Origin: a virus
Reading direction: 5' to 3' (one strand)
Virus record (IMG/VR): IMGVR_UViG_3300024273_001259
Span: 1 to 25,658 of that record
DNA: 25,658 bases
This document shows, piece after piece, positions 1 to 7,857 of this stretch (position 1 is its first letter; every line of letters begins with the position of its first letter). A program made the position numbers and the translations under genes. Below the pieces are notes generated by a model. It was given only the letters and a program-made list of their open reading frames with translations, made no database searches and was not told the origin of the DNA.

Positions 1-213
1 TTACCGTGTCAGGCTTTTTTTGGCTGATGTTGATTGTCTATAGAGTTTCTTGGCCTCTTCATTTTTTAACTTTCTTTTTAATTTTAAAAATTCCTTGTTA
101 GCCTCATACCACTTCTTATTCGTGAGACTCACGCTTTCTTTATTGTTATTTCGCCATTCTCTATTATAAGTTACGTACTCTTCCTTAGTTTTCTTTTTTA
201 CGTAAATTCCCAT
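1..213 (-). CDS. Small basic phage protein, HNH-N-terminus-like
   Basis: A 70 aa, lysine/arginine-rich protein that ends exactly at the window edge with a stop codon in bases 1-3, so it is complete. It contains two similar stretches (YNREWRNNNKES and NKKWYEANKEF) of the basic aromatic-Asn type often seen in front of HNH endonuclease or zinc-finger domains in phages. No HNH catalytic histidines or cysteine pairs are present, so it could be a stand-alone nucleic-acid-binding segment or a worn-down homing-endonuclease remnant. Its ATG shares one base with the stop of the preceding gene, which suggests translational coupling. The coding call is fairly safe; function is not known. Confidence 0.6.
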   Translation of the reverse strand: MGIYVKKKTKEEYVTYNREWRNNNKESVSLTNKKWYEANKEFLKLKRKLKNEEAKKLYRQSTSAKKSLTR

Positions 214-404
214 TACACTTTCTTTTTGTCTTTATAATTCATTTTACTTGGAACTATTGCAAATCCTTTTTCGAAGTCTATAGATAAAGATTCTATTTGG
301 TCTTTCGATAAGTGTCCAGATGTGTTTATACCAAGCCTAACAGCCCTGGCTTTTACCCTATTGTAAGGTATTCCTGTTTCGATAGATATATCAAGTGCTT
401 CCAT
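213..404 (-). CDS. Small putative helix-turn-helix protein
   Basis: A 63 aa protein. Residues 5-25 (ISIETGIPYNRVKARAVRLG) look like a helix-turn-helix: a helix, a Gly-centred turn and a recognition-like basic helix. The rest is basic and ends in KDKKKV. It could be a small DNA-binding regulator. It lies immediately upstream of the 70 aa gene, with one shared base. The function is inferred from the short motif only. Confidence 0.5.
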   Translation of the reverse strand: MEALDISIETGIPYNRVKARAVRLGINTSGHLSKDQIESLSIDFEKGFAIVPSKMNYKDKKKV

Positions 405-525
405 TTATTCAGATTTTAATGTTACCATTCTTCTTAAGTTTTTGTAAAGCCTGTTCCCTAAGCAGTACAGGCATCTTCCACTTGAATTCCTGCAATGCTT
501 GGAAACCGATTTGCCTTTAGTGTAT
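405..525 (-). other. 121-nt intergenic gap with weak terminator-like hairpin
   Basis: No convincing gene is seen. On the minus strand GCCTGT (472-467) pairs with ACAGGC (454-449) around a 12-nt loop, followed by only TTTAC, which is a weak terminator candidate. A 21-codon frame beginning MPVLLREQALQKL runs through the hairpin, and its in-frame upstream extension has no ATG; it is too short to call. Confidence 0.3.
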
Positions 526-846
526 TTACTCCTTATCGTTCTCGACACTTCGTTTATTTTTTAAAAATTGATTGTAAAAAAATAACTTAGAAATCCTCAT
601 ATTGGTTAGGTTGACTGGCGTTGGAGTACCTATAGACACTGCTATATATCCAGGATCGTCTCTAGTATGATTCATTCTAAGGTACTTTTTAGGTATTAAT
701 ATTGGAGATCTAGTGTGAGTTAAGCAATAATAAATTCCCTTATGCTTAAAGCCTAAATGCACGTCGTCTCCATCGTTAAAGCAGTTTTTATACAACGTTA
801 GCTGTATCCATTTCGTTTTTTTGTTTTTAGATATTATATTGCTCAA
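526..846 (-). CDS. Hypothetical phage protein, probable TTG start
   Basis: A 106 aa basic protein rich in aromatic and beta-type residues (KHKGIYYCLTHTRSP; GYIAVSIGTPTP). No family is recognised. The first start available after the upstream in-frame stop is TTG at 846-844; the next ATG is at codon 57, so the TTG (or an even weaker ATT) start is preferred. The leader is A/T-rich. It sits between two unknown genes in the same direction, 49 nt after the stop of the 234 aa gene. Confidence 0.55.
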   Translation of the reverse strand: MSNIISKNKKTKWIQLTLYKNCFNDGDDVHLGFKHKGIYYCLTHTRSPILIPKKYLRMNHTRDDPGYIAVSIGTPTPVNLTNMRISKLFFYNQFLKNKRSVENDKE

Positions 847-895
847 AATAAGTTTAATTACTCTTTCCGTTCAGGCTTTACACCTCCAAGCACCA

Positions 896-1600
896 TTAGT
901 ACCCAAATTTTGTTTTCTTTTTCTTTTTCTTTTTTGACTTTACTTTTAATTTGTTAAACTCTTTATTTTCCTTAAATACTTTAGTGTCTAAGTCGAACAC
1001 TCCATCGTAAGATAAACCAGTTTCTTCAAATGTGCTTCTCTCCGATTCTGACATTTCAAAAAAGTTCTTTAAGCCTACGGTTCCAAGCGCGCTCTCGCCA
1101 GTAGACTTTCCTTTTTTTGAGTATATTGGCTCAGGAGAGATCACAACAGATGTTTTATTTCTAGAGGTAGATTCTATTACTCCGTAAGCTGTTAATTCAA
1201 CTTCGCCCTCGCTAAGAACAAAGATCATTAGGGTTTTTTCTCTTTCTTTTTCGTTTAGCGTTCTAATGGATTCATTAATAGCCTTGTCTCTAGCTTCCTT
1301 ACTCATCTTGCCAAGTCCATCACACTGTTCTATAGCAATGTTCCCAACAAAAGAAGCTACTATGTAATCTACAGGGTGTCTAGAATCTTTATGGTTCTTA
1401 CACGCGTCTATAAATGCCTTTAAGGATATCGATGCTTCTATTGAAGATGATATTCCGAGTATGTGTTGATTCTCTGTGGAGTACAAACAACCCCTTACGA
1501 GTGAGACCGTCTCGTCAAAAACTCCTGACTTTGCGTTGTTCATAATGTCAGATAAGATCTTCTCTTTACTGTCTTTACTTTCTTGTTCTATTTTACTCAT
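896..1600 (-). CDS. Hypothetical protein with lysine-run C-terminus
   Basis: A 234 aa protein of unknown function. The middle (residues about 60-165) reads as an alpha/beta domain (DYIVASFVGNIAIEQ; TLMIFVLSEGEVELTAYGVIES). The C-terminus is a strongly basic tail containing seven consecutive lysines followed by TKFGY, a likely nucleic-acid or protein-contact tail. The underlying A-rich run is also a plausible site for polymerase slippage. The start codon overlaps the stop of the 86 aa gene as ATGA, so the two are probably translated together. Confidence 0.65.
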   Translation of the reverse strand: MSKIEQESKDSKEKILSDIMNNAKSGVFDETVSLVRGCLYSTENQHILGISSSIEASISLKAFIDACKNHKDSRHPVDYIVASFVGNIAIEQCDGLGKMSKEARDKAINESIRTLNEKEREKTLMIFVLSEGEVELTAYGVIESTSRNKTSVVISPEPIYSKKGKSTGESALGTVGLKNFFEMSESERSTFEETGLSYDGVFDLDTKVFKENKEFNKLKVKSKKKKKKKTKFGY

Positions 1601-1857
1601 GGTTTGTTATTTAGTTTAACAATGTTTTCAAAATGTTCTCTTGATATTCTCTCTGTGACAAAGGAAACCGACATAACGTTTAGGTTTAGCCTCTTGGCTA
1701 TTTCTGAGTCTCTATTGTCTACTATTCCTTTTTCATCTCTCCACTCCGCTTCGTAAGGTCCAAAGAACATTCTGTATATAGAATCTCTCTGATCTTGCGT
1801 AGACATGAGTCTTTTATCAGTGCATTTGACAACTACGTCATCTGTTCTTTTTCGCAT
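1597..1857 (-). CDS. Small putative DNA-binding protein
   Basis: An 86 aa protein. Residues about 49-70 (RDSEIAKRLNLNVMSVSFVT) resemble a helix-turn-helix of the type found in replication-initiator or sigma-like phage proteins, with an acidic-to-basic alternation and a typical 'IAKRLNL' first helix. It overlaps the next gene downstream by ATGA, and its own start lies 25 nt inside the upstream gene. A regulatory or DNA-binding role is inference. Confidence 0.5.
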   Translation of the reverse strand: MRKRTDDVVVKCTDKRLMSTQDQRDSIYRMFFGPYEAEWRDEKGIVDNRDSEIAKRLNLNVMSVSFVTERISREHFENIVKLNNKP

Positions 1858-2273
1858 ATCTCTATTAATTCAAATAAATCGATTTCTTTATAAGGAAAAT
1901 TAATCCAATCCTTGTCTGCTTTTTTCTTTTTAACCTCTTTCTTCGGCTTAGGCTCTAGTTTCTTAGCGTCAGCAATTTTTACTTCCGCTATAACAGCTTC
2001 TTTTATATTATTAGTTCTCATGTAAAATTCTTTGTATATTGAAAACATCTGAACATAAGCATCTTTTTCTGTGAAGACTTTTCTATTTGCTGGTGTTGCC
2101 GGCTTGTTAAAATCAGTCAAGAAATACGACATAGATCCATCAGGATTATGAAGTGTTAAATGAAATGAATCGCCAAACTCACTAGCTCTACAGATAGATA
2201 GTATCTTAATTTCTTTACTTACGCAGAATCTAAAATGCTCAAGTTCCGCAGAGTTAGGTGAGTAGGGGCTCAT
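1833..2273 (-). CDS. Hypothetical phage protein
   Basis: A 146 aa protein. The N-terminal 90 residues look folded (HFRFCVSKEIKILSIC; DSFHLTLHNPDGSMSYF). Residues 100-125 form a Lys/Pro-rich linker (PKPKKEVKKKKADK), and the end is an acidic amphipathic helix (KEIDLFELIEICEKEQ). This folded domain-linker-acidic helix layout is common in proteins that recruit a partner. No family is recognised. The 3' end overlaps the next gene by 25 nt, consistent with the compact packing here. Confidence 0.55.
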   Translation of the reverse strand: MSPYSPNSAELEHFRFCVSKEIKILSICRASEFGDSFHLTLHNPDGSMSYFLTDFNKPATPANRKVFTEKDAYVQMFSIYKEFYMRTNNIKEAVIAEVKIADAKKLEPKPKKEVKKKKADKDWINFPYKEIDLFELIEICEKEQMT

Positions 2274-2275
2274 GA

Positions 2276-2830
2276 CTAAATAGCTGTTATCTGTCTGTAA
2301 ATTTCATCTGTACCTTCAAAGGTTGATTGGTAAATCTTAACTCCAGGAACAAATGTCAAAGCTTCAGATACATTATCTCCTTGTTGAGTCGTTACTTGAA
2401 TAACACATCCAACACCGTGAATTTGCATTGCTTTAGTACTCTTCATCCAGCCCTCTTTTTTAGACGACGCTTTAGAAATCAATCTAAAAGTATCTCCGTC
2501 TCCAAAGAACACGATGTCTTTCACGTTTTTCTTAGCGCCGTTTGCGTCAGTATTTCCAAGTGACTTCTCACCTTCGTCAGAAACTATTACTTCAATAGGC
2601 TCTGTAAACTCTTGTAGATTAGCGATAAAATAATCTCTAGAAACATACCATTGGTCAGCGTGATTTACTGGATTACGGGCAACATATCCTCCAATAAGAG
2701 TTTTAAGCTTTAAGTCTTCCGCAGACACGCTTATTGTTGACATGTCTTCAGATAAGGCGAAAGGCCTCATTTCACTTAATCCTTTTCTTGAATACTTTTT
2801 AAATTCTTGTTCAAATTCTGGCATTTTCAA
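2276..2830 (-). CDS. Conserved phage hypothetical protein
   Basis: A 184 aa protein. The segment from residue 16 to 73 (RKGLSEMRPFALSEDM, then GGYVARNPVNHADQWYVS) matches a pattern I recognise from small conserved proteins of many large phages: an Met-Arg-Pro motif followed by ARNP-x-N-x-x-DQWYV. The role of that family is not known to me. The C-terminal half is beta-rich (VKDIVFFGDGDTFRLIS; GVGCVIQVTT). The leader AATTAAAACAATTGAAA before ATG is typical of this phage. It lies in a run of small genes downstream of the replication module. Confidence 0.65.
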   Translation of the reverse strand: MKMPEFEQEFKKYSRKGLSEMRPFALSEDMSTISVSAEDLKLKTLIGGYVARNPVNHADQWYVSRDYFIANLQEFTEPIEVIVSDEGEKSLGNTDANGAKKNVKDIVFFGDGDTFRLISKASSKKEGWMKSTKAMQIHGVGCVIQVTTQQGDNVSEALTFVPGVKIYQSTFEGTDEIYRQITAI

Positions 2831-2850
2831 TTGTTTTAATTGGTTAATTC

Positions 2851-3129
2851 TTAATTTTTATCCATTGGTATGTGGATGTAATTCTTTCTGATACAGGTGT
2901 CTACTTTTGTAGATAGTTCTTGCAAGTATGTTCCAGACCTTAATTCATCTACGTCGAATAGATTGTTTACTATCTTTTGGCAGGCATCTGACATTTCATT
3001 ACACTTCGCTTTTAACGAATGATCGTCTTTCATTTCTGGATTCAATTCGTCAAATGACTCTGCAAGTAGATAGGATAAGGCTGCTATCTTGTGACAGATA
3101 ACAGCCATTCTTTTTGGATTTAAAGCCAT
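2851..3129 (-). CDS. Hypothetical helical protein
   Basis: A 92 aa protein predicted by eye to be mostly helical (ICHKIAALSYLLAESFDEL; SDACQKIVNNLFDVDEL), with four cysteines spread through the chain but no CxxC pair. No family is recognised. It is spaced 3 nt from the upstream gene, so probably co-translated with it. Confidence 0.5.
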   Translation of the reverse strand: MALNPKRMAVICHKIAALSYLLAESFDELNPEMKDDHSLKAKCNEMSDACQKIVNNLFDVDELRSGTYLQELSTKVDTCIRKNYIHIPMDKN

Positions 3130-3132
3130 ATT

Positions 3133-3444
3133 CTAAATAGCAACTTCCTGTGCCAAGGGTTTTTTGTTTATCAGTGTGTCTATCTGAACTAAATGATACT
3201 CAATGTCTTCTTTGTACAGCTTTCCGCTATACTTTCTTGATTCTACGTATTTAATGTGTTTTTCAATGTTCTTCTTGTCGAGTCTAACTATCGTTACGCT
3301 TTCGCTCTTAAGCATTAAAATTTTATTATCAATTAGAACCATGTCAATCAAATAACTAGGCACTTTCACCACTCCTTTTCGAAGCGTCTGGGTCTTGTAT
3401 ATCACCAGCTTCTTCGATATCATCATGTTTTGTTGTTTTTTCAT
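3133..3444 (-). CDS. Hypothetical basic protein, overlapping start
   Basis: A 103 aa beta-rich basic protein (KKLVIYKTQTLRKGVVKVPSYLIDMVLI). From the first ATG it overlaps the upstream gene by 89 nt, which is unusually long for this phage. A later ATG at 3342 (MVLIDNKILML) would abolish the overlap but discards a coherent beta-hairpin-like stretch, so I keep 3444 with uncertainty. Function is not known. Confidence 0.5.
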   Translation of the reverse strand: MKKQQNMMISKKLVIYKTQTLRKGVVKVPSYLIDMVLIDNKILMLKSESVTIVRLDKKNIEKHIKYVESRKYSGKLYKEDIEYHLVQIDTLINKKPLAQEVAI

Positions 3445-3952
3445 AAAGTTCTTTTGTGAAGTTTTCTTTAAAGAACTCTGGCGGCGACGATAAGTCTAAA
3501 TCTCCAATAACTACATTCAACTGCTCTTCTATTTCTAGTTTTAACGCTTCGTCTTTTCTTATTATTCTTATGATTTTTGAATCCTCTCCAGCGCCATAGT
3601 TTACTTTTAGAAAACTGATTAATCCGGCTATGTCAGGAAGTCTTGAATACCTTCCTTCTAAAAATGTTTGTATTATATCTTCCAGTTCTTCTGGAACGTT
3701 CATGACGAATAAGACCTTGTCTCTTGACACGTCTACTGTCTTGCAGTAATGTTCGTTTTGTTCTAAGCTTCTTTCGTAGTCCGTAAAACTCTTCTTTCCT
3801 GAGTACAAGTACAGAAAACATATTTTTAATTCTCCTTCGAAATACAGGTAAGTATTCTTTAGTAGGTGAAAATTGGATATTTTTAATGTCTCTGCGAAGT
3901 AGTACAGGAGATACGTTTTGGATTTATTAAGAATGATATCAGAATCTTGCAA
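3356..3952 (-). CDS. Hypothetical phage protein
   Basis: A 198 aa protein with a hydrophobic, aromatic N-terminal half (TYLLYYFAETLKI; LKICFLYLYSGKK) and a charged C-terminal tail (HDDIEEAGDIQDPDASKRSGE). No transmembrane segment is convincing and no family is recognised. The low-complexity charged tail coincides with the part of the gene overlapped by the next gene, a common arrangement when a disordered end tolerates overprinting. It follows the PD-(D/E)XK nuclease gene by 40 nt. Confidence 0.55.
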   Translation of the reverse strand: MQDSDIILNKSKTYLLYYFAETLKISNFHLLKNTYLYFEGELKICFLYLYSGKKSFTDYERSLEQNEHYCKTVDVSRDKVLFVMNVPEELEDIIQTFLEGRYSRLPDIAGLISFLKVNYGAGEDSKIIRIIRKDEALKLEIEEQLNVVIGDLDLSSPPEFFKENFTKELYEKTTKHDDIEEAGDIQDPDASKRSGESA

Positions 3953-3992
3953 AATGATTATTTTTTATCTGTTTTGTTTGCCTTAAAAAAGA

Positions 3993-5090
3993 CTATGCTA
4001 TCGCCTCACACTTCGTTGCTGATACTGCGTCTGGAGTCTTGTTGTCTTTGTAAAACCTAAGCAACTCACCTATACCTTTTTTAATGAAATTATCGCCGCG
4101 ATAGTAGTGTGTAAAGCCTTTGAACGACTCCAAATACATCTTCTTATTTATAGAGTGAATAAATAGTTCCTGTATCGATAGTCCATTTCTAGGATTAGTG
4201 CTGGAATAAATAAACATAAAATCCTCTACGACGTAATCCTTGTATTTGGTGACATTCTTAAAAAACTCAACTAGAATCTTTCTGTACAGCCCTGCTTGTA
4301 TGTAGTAGTTGTATTTAAGATACGCTTGGTTATAAAAAGAATAGAAGTCTCCGTCAGTCATAACTCCAGTTTTAATGTCAATTGGAGTTATAGTTTTATT
4401 GTCGTGATTAATGTCTATTGCATCAAGCATGCACTTGATCTCTACGCCGTTAACTTTCGCTAAAAACTTCCTCTGAAAAACAACCTGTCTACTGCTGCTA
4501 TTTTGAAATGAATCGCTAAAAATATAAATAGCCTTAAGTCTTAGAATTGCTTTTTTAGTGATAGCTAAGTCAAACCTCGTTATAATTTGAGTGTCAGCAT
4601 CAGCAGCTTTCAAAGCGTTTATATACTCTTGATAGTTCGCTAGTTTTCCGTGAAAGTTAGCTGAAGTCATTCCGTTCTTCATGAATCCTCCAGAGCCTAA
4701 AAAATGCTCTAGTATATCCTTGTCGATGCCCATAAAGTTTGTGAAGGAAAGTTTCTCAACAATAGACTCAATTGCCAGTTCAGTAATAGTTCCGCTTCCA
4801 GGGATTTTATCTACTGTTTTTACATAGTCAGGAATGCCTGACAACCTATTGCTAATAACATCGTCAGTTATACTTCCCAATACAACGCCTCTTAGCTTTC
4901 CAATACTCGCTACGTTTGCGTTTACGGCAAGTATTCCAACTTTCTCGATATCACTAAGCCTACTGTAAGATACTGCAGGATACGCCCTGTATTCCTTCTC
5001 GTTCATCCTCATAACTTCAACTGTCATTCCTTGAGCCTTTTCTACTTCTGTGTTTTTAGTTTCCACTCCGTTTATTCTGTCTTCGCTCAT
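3993..5090 (-). CDS. PD-(D/E)XK nuclease (RecB/Cas4-like)
   Basis: A 365 aa protein carrying the core of a PD-(D/E)XK nuclease. The catalytic signature is D223 (in CMLDAID), then D238-I239-K240 in PIDIKTG, followed by the helix with Q265 (YYIQAGLY) typical of RecB/Cas4-like exonucleases. The N-terminal YPAVSYSRLSDIEK motif (about residues 37-50) is also typical of phage members of this family. These enzymes cut or resect DNA with divalent metal, usually in recombination. The context supports this: it lies downstream of primase, SSB and the Sak4-like ATPase in one transcription direction. It could be a RecB-like exonuclease paired with the recombinase, or a branched-DNA nuclease; the sequence does not decide. 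Confidence 0.85.
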   Translation of the reverse strand: MSEDRINGVETKNTEVEKAQGMTVEVMRMNEKEYRAYPAVSYSRLSDIEKVGILAVNANVASIGKLRGVVLGSITDDVISNRLSGIPDYVKTVDKIPGSGTITELAIESIVEKLSFTNFMGIDKDILEHFLGSGGFMKNGMTSANFHGKLANYQEYINALKAADADTQIITRFDLAITKKAILRLKAIYIFSDSFQNSSSRQVVFQRKFLAKVNGVEIKCMLDAIDINHDNKTITPIDIKTGVMTDGDFYSFYNQAYLKYNYYIQAGLYRKILVEFFKNVTKYKDYVVEDFMFIYSSTNPRNGLSIQELFIHSINKKMYLESFKGFTHYYRGDNFIKKGIGELLRFYKDNKTPDAVSATKCEAIA

Positions 5091-5109
5091 TTTTGTTTTT
5101 TTTATTTCA

Positions 5110-5610
5110 TTAATATTTGATAATTATTTCTAGTTCTAAATCGTCTATGTCTTCAACCTCATTGAAGCCGTACATTACTTTTTGAATGACCCCTATGTTG
5201 TCGTCTGAAATTACTTTAGCGATTGAAAGAGAGTCGTTACCTGTTTTGATCCAAATACTTGAGAGATTTTCAATGTCCCAGTTTGGAACATAATCTTTAG
5301 CTGCTTTCTTCCAGCTCCTTACGCCCTTTATACGACGTATGTTACCATGGTTGATTACAGTGTGAAAGATGTAGGCAATGCTTTTTACCTTTTGAATGTT
5401 AAGATTTAACATCTCATCCGGTATATTATACACAAAGTAGTAGTGCATGTTCTCTACTACAATTGCTCGTTTAAATCTGTGCATAGTCCCGTCGTAAATA
5501 TGCTGGCCATTGATCTTCATAAACTTATCAGGCGCAAGTTTGTTTTGCGTATAAGCTATGTGTGTGATTAAAGGCATTTTAATAACAAGGGTCTTTTCAG
5601 TTACGAGCAT
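5110..5610 (-). CDS. Hypothetical protein next to primase
   Basis: A 166 aa protein of unknown family. It begins with a hydrophobic beta strand (KTLVIKMPLITHIAY) and ends in an acidic stretch (NEVEDIDDLELEIIIKY). The start overlaps the end of the primase gene by 10 nt, implying coupled translation and a possible accessory role in replication, which is inference from position only. Confidence 0.55.
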   Translation of the reverse strand: MLVTEKTLVIKMPLITHIAYTQNKLAPDKFMKINGQHIYDGTMHRFKRAIVVENMHYYFVYNIPDEMLNLNIQKVKSIAYIFHTVINHGNIRRIKGVRSWKKAAKDYVPNWDIENLSSIWIKTGNDSLSIAKVISDDNIGVIQKVMYGFNEVEDIDDLELEIIIKY

Positions 5611-6632
5611 AGCTGTTCTTCTTTAGATTTTAAAATCACTCTCATTAAGATCTCAGAAGCTTCTTGATGACCGTGTTTAGAACACAGGTCGCTAAAATCC
5701 TTGCATCCTGTTTCTTCAGGTATGACTAAATTAATCACATTACTAAAGCGACGTATTAGTTTTTGAGCAGCATTTTGCCCCCAATTCGTTTCTTTATCAT
5801 AATCGTTGTCCATTAGTATGTAAACGTCAGTGAATCGGTTTATAACCTCACTCATTACTGATTCTTTTGGAGTTGTTGTTTCTGATTGAAACGCTGTAGA
5901 CGCTAGTGAAAGGTTCTTGATTATGCAGAGAGCATCTTTTCTTGAGGAAGTGATAATTACAGTTTCAGCTTTACGTGGCAGTTGTTCCCACATCTCCCAA
6001 ACAGAACCGTTGTTGTTATTTATCCATTTCAAACAAGAGCTTTTAGGCTGGTAGATCTTGATGGTTACATCTCCGTCTTTTCGCTCTAAGAAAGCATAAG
6101 AAAGCTTTTCTGCTATAAACATTTTTAAGCCAATAAAGAAGTGGCTAATCGGGATTATATTCGCGAATCTTAAATCTTCTTCGGTTAGATTGTACTGGCT
6201 CCAATACTCGTAGTCATTACTATTAAAGCTTCTTTTTGTTACGTTTATATCTACATTTCCAGAAACAGATATATTACTCCTTGGATTGTTGAAATCAGCC
6301 TTTTTAGAGGATATCTTACTAGAGTCAAAGTAGTTAAACTCAGCTGTTAGGGAAAAGTCTCTTACTATCATCAGTAAAGCGTCATTAAAATTTACTTTAT
6401 TCAGCTTCATTACAAATGTAATGGCATTACCTTTTTCTCCTGTAGCAAAGTCAACGAAGAATCCTTTTTCGTAAACTATAAAACTAGGGTTCTTGTCGTT
6501 CCTGAAAGGAGAGCTAAACGGCGTATTAAATTTAAACTTAGCGTCTGAATACTTTAGAAATATATTTACATTAGACACGAAGGACTGGACGTTTTCCGCC
6601 GTAACTGGCAGTAGACTCTTGGATAGCTCCAT
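5601..6632 (-). CDS. dnaG: DnaG-type primase with TOPRIM domain, degenerate zinc-binding site
   Basis: A phage primase that makes RNA primers at the fork. With the start chosen here it is 343 aa. Residues 36-51 (NTPFSSPFRNDKNPSF) match the CHC2-type N-terminal primase domain (usual pattern x-C-P-F-H-x-D-x-x-P-S), but the metal-binding Cys/His are absent. FVDFATGEKGN follows as in DnaG. The TOPRIM part is recognisable by IITSSRKDALCI (about 227-238) and ILMDNDYD with D275, D277 and D279, then CKDFSDLC. The normal catalytic Glu of TOPRIM motif I is replaced. The ATG at 6632 is preferred because TTTTAAAAAACAACAAACA stands directly before it, like other leaders here; the longer frame begins with TTG/ATG at 6665/6662 inside a 13-bp hairpin stem. 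Confidence 0.85.
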   Translation of the reverse strand: MELSKSLLPVTAENVQSFVSNVNIFLKYSDAKFKFNTPFSSPFRNDKNPSFIVYEKGFFVDFATGEKGNAITFVMKLNKVNFNDALLMIVRDFSLTAEFNYFDSSKISSKKADFNNPRSNISVSGNVDINVTKRSFNSNDYEYWSQYNLTEEDLRFANIIPISHFFIGLKMFIAEKLSYAFLERKDGDVTIKIYQPKSSCLKWINNNNGSVWEMWEQLPRKAETVIITSSRKDALCIIKNLSLASTAFQSETTTPKESVMSEVINRFTDVYILMDNDYDKETNWGQNAAQKLIRRFSNVINLVIPEETGCKDFSDLCSKHGHQEASEILMRVILKSKEEQLCS

Positions 6633-6652
6633 TGTTTGTTGTTTTTTAAAAG

Positions 6653-6697
6653 AAGTAAGCATCAAAGGTAGACTTTATGTATACTTGATGCTTACTT
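6653..6697 (-). terminator. 13-bp perfect inverted repeat between ssb and primase
   Basis: AAGTAAGCATCAA and TTGATGCTTACTT (arms 6697-6685 and 6665-6653) are perfect complements separated by 19 nt. On the minus strand the stem is followed by CTTTT and preceded by CAAAA. It could be a terminator or attenuator after the SSB gene, or a translational control hairpin just in front of the primase ATG at 6632. Confidence 0.6.
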
Positions 6698-6716
6698 TTT
6701 GTAAATTAATTAAAAA

Positions 6717-7760
6717 TTAAAAAGGAAGGTCGTCTGTTTCGCCTTCCATAGTGTATTCAGGCTCAAGTCTAGTTACTTCTTTAGGACCTGTTACAGTTTC
6801 TTGACTAGAACCGAATCCACCCGAAGTTGGTCCAAAAGGATCGGCTGCTTCTGCTGCACCAAACCCAAGTCCATTACTCACTGAGCTACCTGCGAATAAA
6901 TCCTCTTTATCTGTAGGTTTAGTAGCGTCATTAGTTGAAACGTACTCTCTAAAGTTAAGGTTTTGCAAGTCAAAATACGTACTAGAATATCTAGATGCAG
7001 CCTGTTCTTTATTGACTTTATCTATAAGATAACTGTCTTTGTCGGACTTAACCTCATAAGGTCTAAGTGGTTTTTCTTTGTAGAAATCTTGGTAAACACT
7101 TCCTTTGTCACTAGTCTTAGCTCCAAGCAAGAAACCTACTGTAGTATCTCCATGGTTCAGCAAAGCGCTAATATCCTTGAAGTCTCCTAAGAACATCTTG
7201 TCCAAATCCTTCTTGTCAAACATACTGGCTAACTTAGCTCTATCTTCTTGACTTGTAGTATCTCTTACGTTATTCAGATTTCTTAAGCTTCTGATAAAAC
7301 CAACTAAAGCTTCTTCTCCAACTAAACAAGGTTTAATGCCGTCAAGTACGTATACAGAGTCGCCGATAAAAGGATGAGAGATCGTAAGGGTTCTTGCCTC
7401 TGCTGTAGGTACCCAAAGAGTGTTGCCATACTTGTTAATGATCTGACATTTAGATCCATCATTGCTCATGTTGTAACGCTCTTGTAACATGTAGCTAACT
7501 TTGAAAAACGGGCTGTCTGGACCATCGAATACGTCTTTAACAAACACGTCTATCTTAGCAAATCTATTCTTAACACCATCAGCCTTATTCTTAGTTTGCA
7601 TTGTTCCGACTCTAGCGAATTCATTCTCGTTAATGTAGAACTTATTCTCTTTTAACCAATCCTCGCTTGGGTTTACCGCTGCGATCTTGAAAGATCTTTT
7701 TCCTAAAAATACTTTTCTTGATACTGTGTTGTCTTCTCTTTGTTCTGAAAAATTCATCAT
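6717..7760 (-). CDS. ssb: Single-stranded DNA-binding protein (phage SSB)
   Basis: A 347 aa protein that ends in the acidic tip EGETDDLPF, the classic SSB C-terminal tail used to dock replication proteins. The tail follows a Gly/Ser/Pro-rich disordered linker (about 290-335, GFGAAEAADPFGPTSGGFGSS). The N-terminal 200 residues would hold the OB-type DNA-binding domain (RFAKIDVFVKDVF; FFKVSYMLQERY). It is longer than bacterial SSBs (about 180 aa) but in range for SSBs of Bacteroidota phages. It lies between the 224 aa protein and the primase, each separated by a hairpin, so it may be its own transcription unit. The assignment rests on tail, linker and location; I did not identify OB-fold residues individually. 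Confidence 0.7.
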   Translation of the reverse strand: MMNFSEQREDNTVSRKVFLGKRSFKIAAVNPSEDWLKENKFYINENEFARVGTMQTKNKADGVKNRFAKIDVFVKDVFDGPDSPFFKVSYMLQERYNMSNDGSKCQIINKYGNTLWVPTAEARTLTISHPFIGDSVYVLDGIKPCLVGEEALVGFIRSLRNLNNVRDTTSQEDRAKLASMFDKKDLDKMFLGDFKDISALLNHGDTTVGFLLGAKTSDKGSVYQDFYKEKPLRPYEVKSDKDSYLIDKVNKEQAASRYSSTYFDLQNLNFREYVSTNDATKPTDKEDLFAGSSVSNGLGFGAAEAADPFGPTSGGFGSSQETVTGPKEVTRLEPEYTMEGETDDLPF

Positions 7761-7795
7761 AATGATTGTGTTTTTTTTGTTATTTATTTTTTTTA

Positions 7796-7826
7796 AGTTT
7801 AAAAAGCCAGGCTGTTACACCTGGCG
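7796..7826 (-). terminator. Rho-independent terminator
   Basis: On the minus strand GCCAGG (7825-7820) pairs with CCTGGC (7811-7806) around an 8-nt loop and is followed by TTTTTAAACTT. It lies between the 224 aa gene and ssb and is the cleanest intrinsic terminator in the window. Confidence 0.75.
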
Positions 7827-7842
7827 GATTTTGTTTGGATTA

Positions 7843-7857
7843 TAAAGCCTTGCTTTA
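7843..7857. repeat. Palindromic element TAAAGCNNNGCTTTA, copy 1
   Basis: TAAAGCCTTGCTTTA, a perfect 6-bp palindrome with 3-nt centre. On the minus strand it begins in the stop codon of the 224 aa gene (AAC-TAA-AGC). It is one of five related intergenic copies, three of them perfect. Confidence 0.6.

Noticed and set aside
3633-3821. 62 aa minus-strand frame inside the 198 aa gene
   Set aside because: Fully nested in another frame of a good gene, arginine-rich, with no separate leader.
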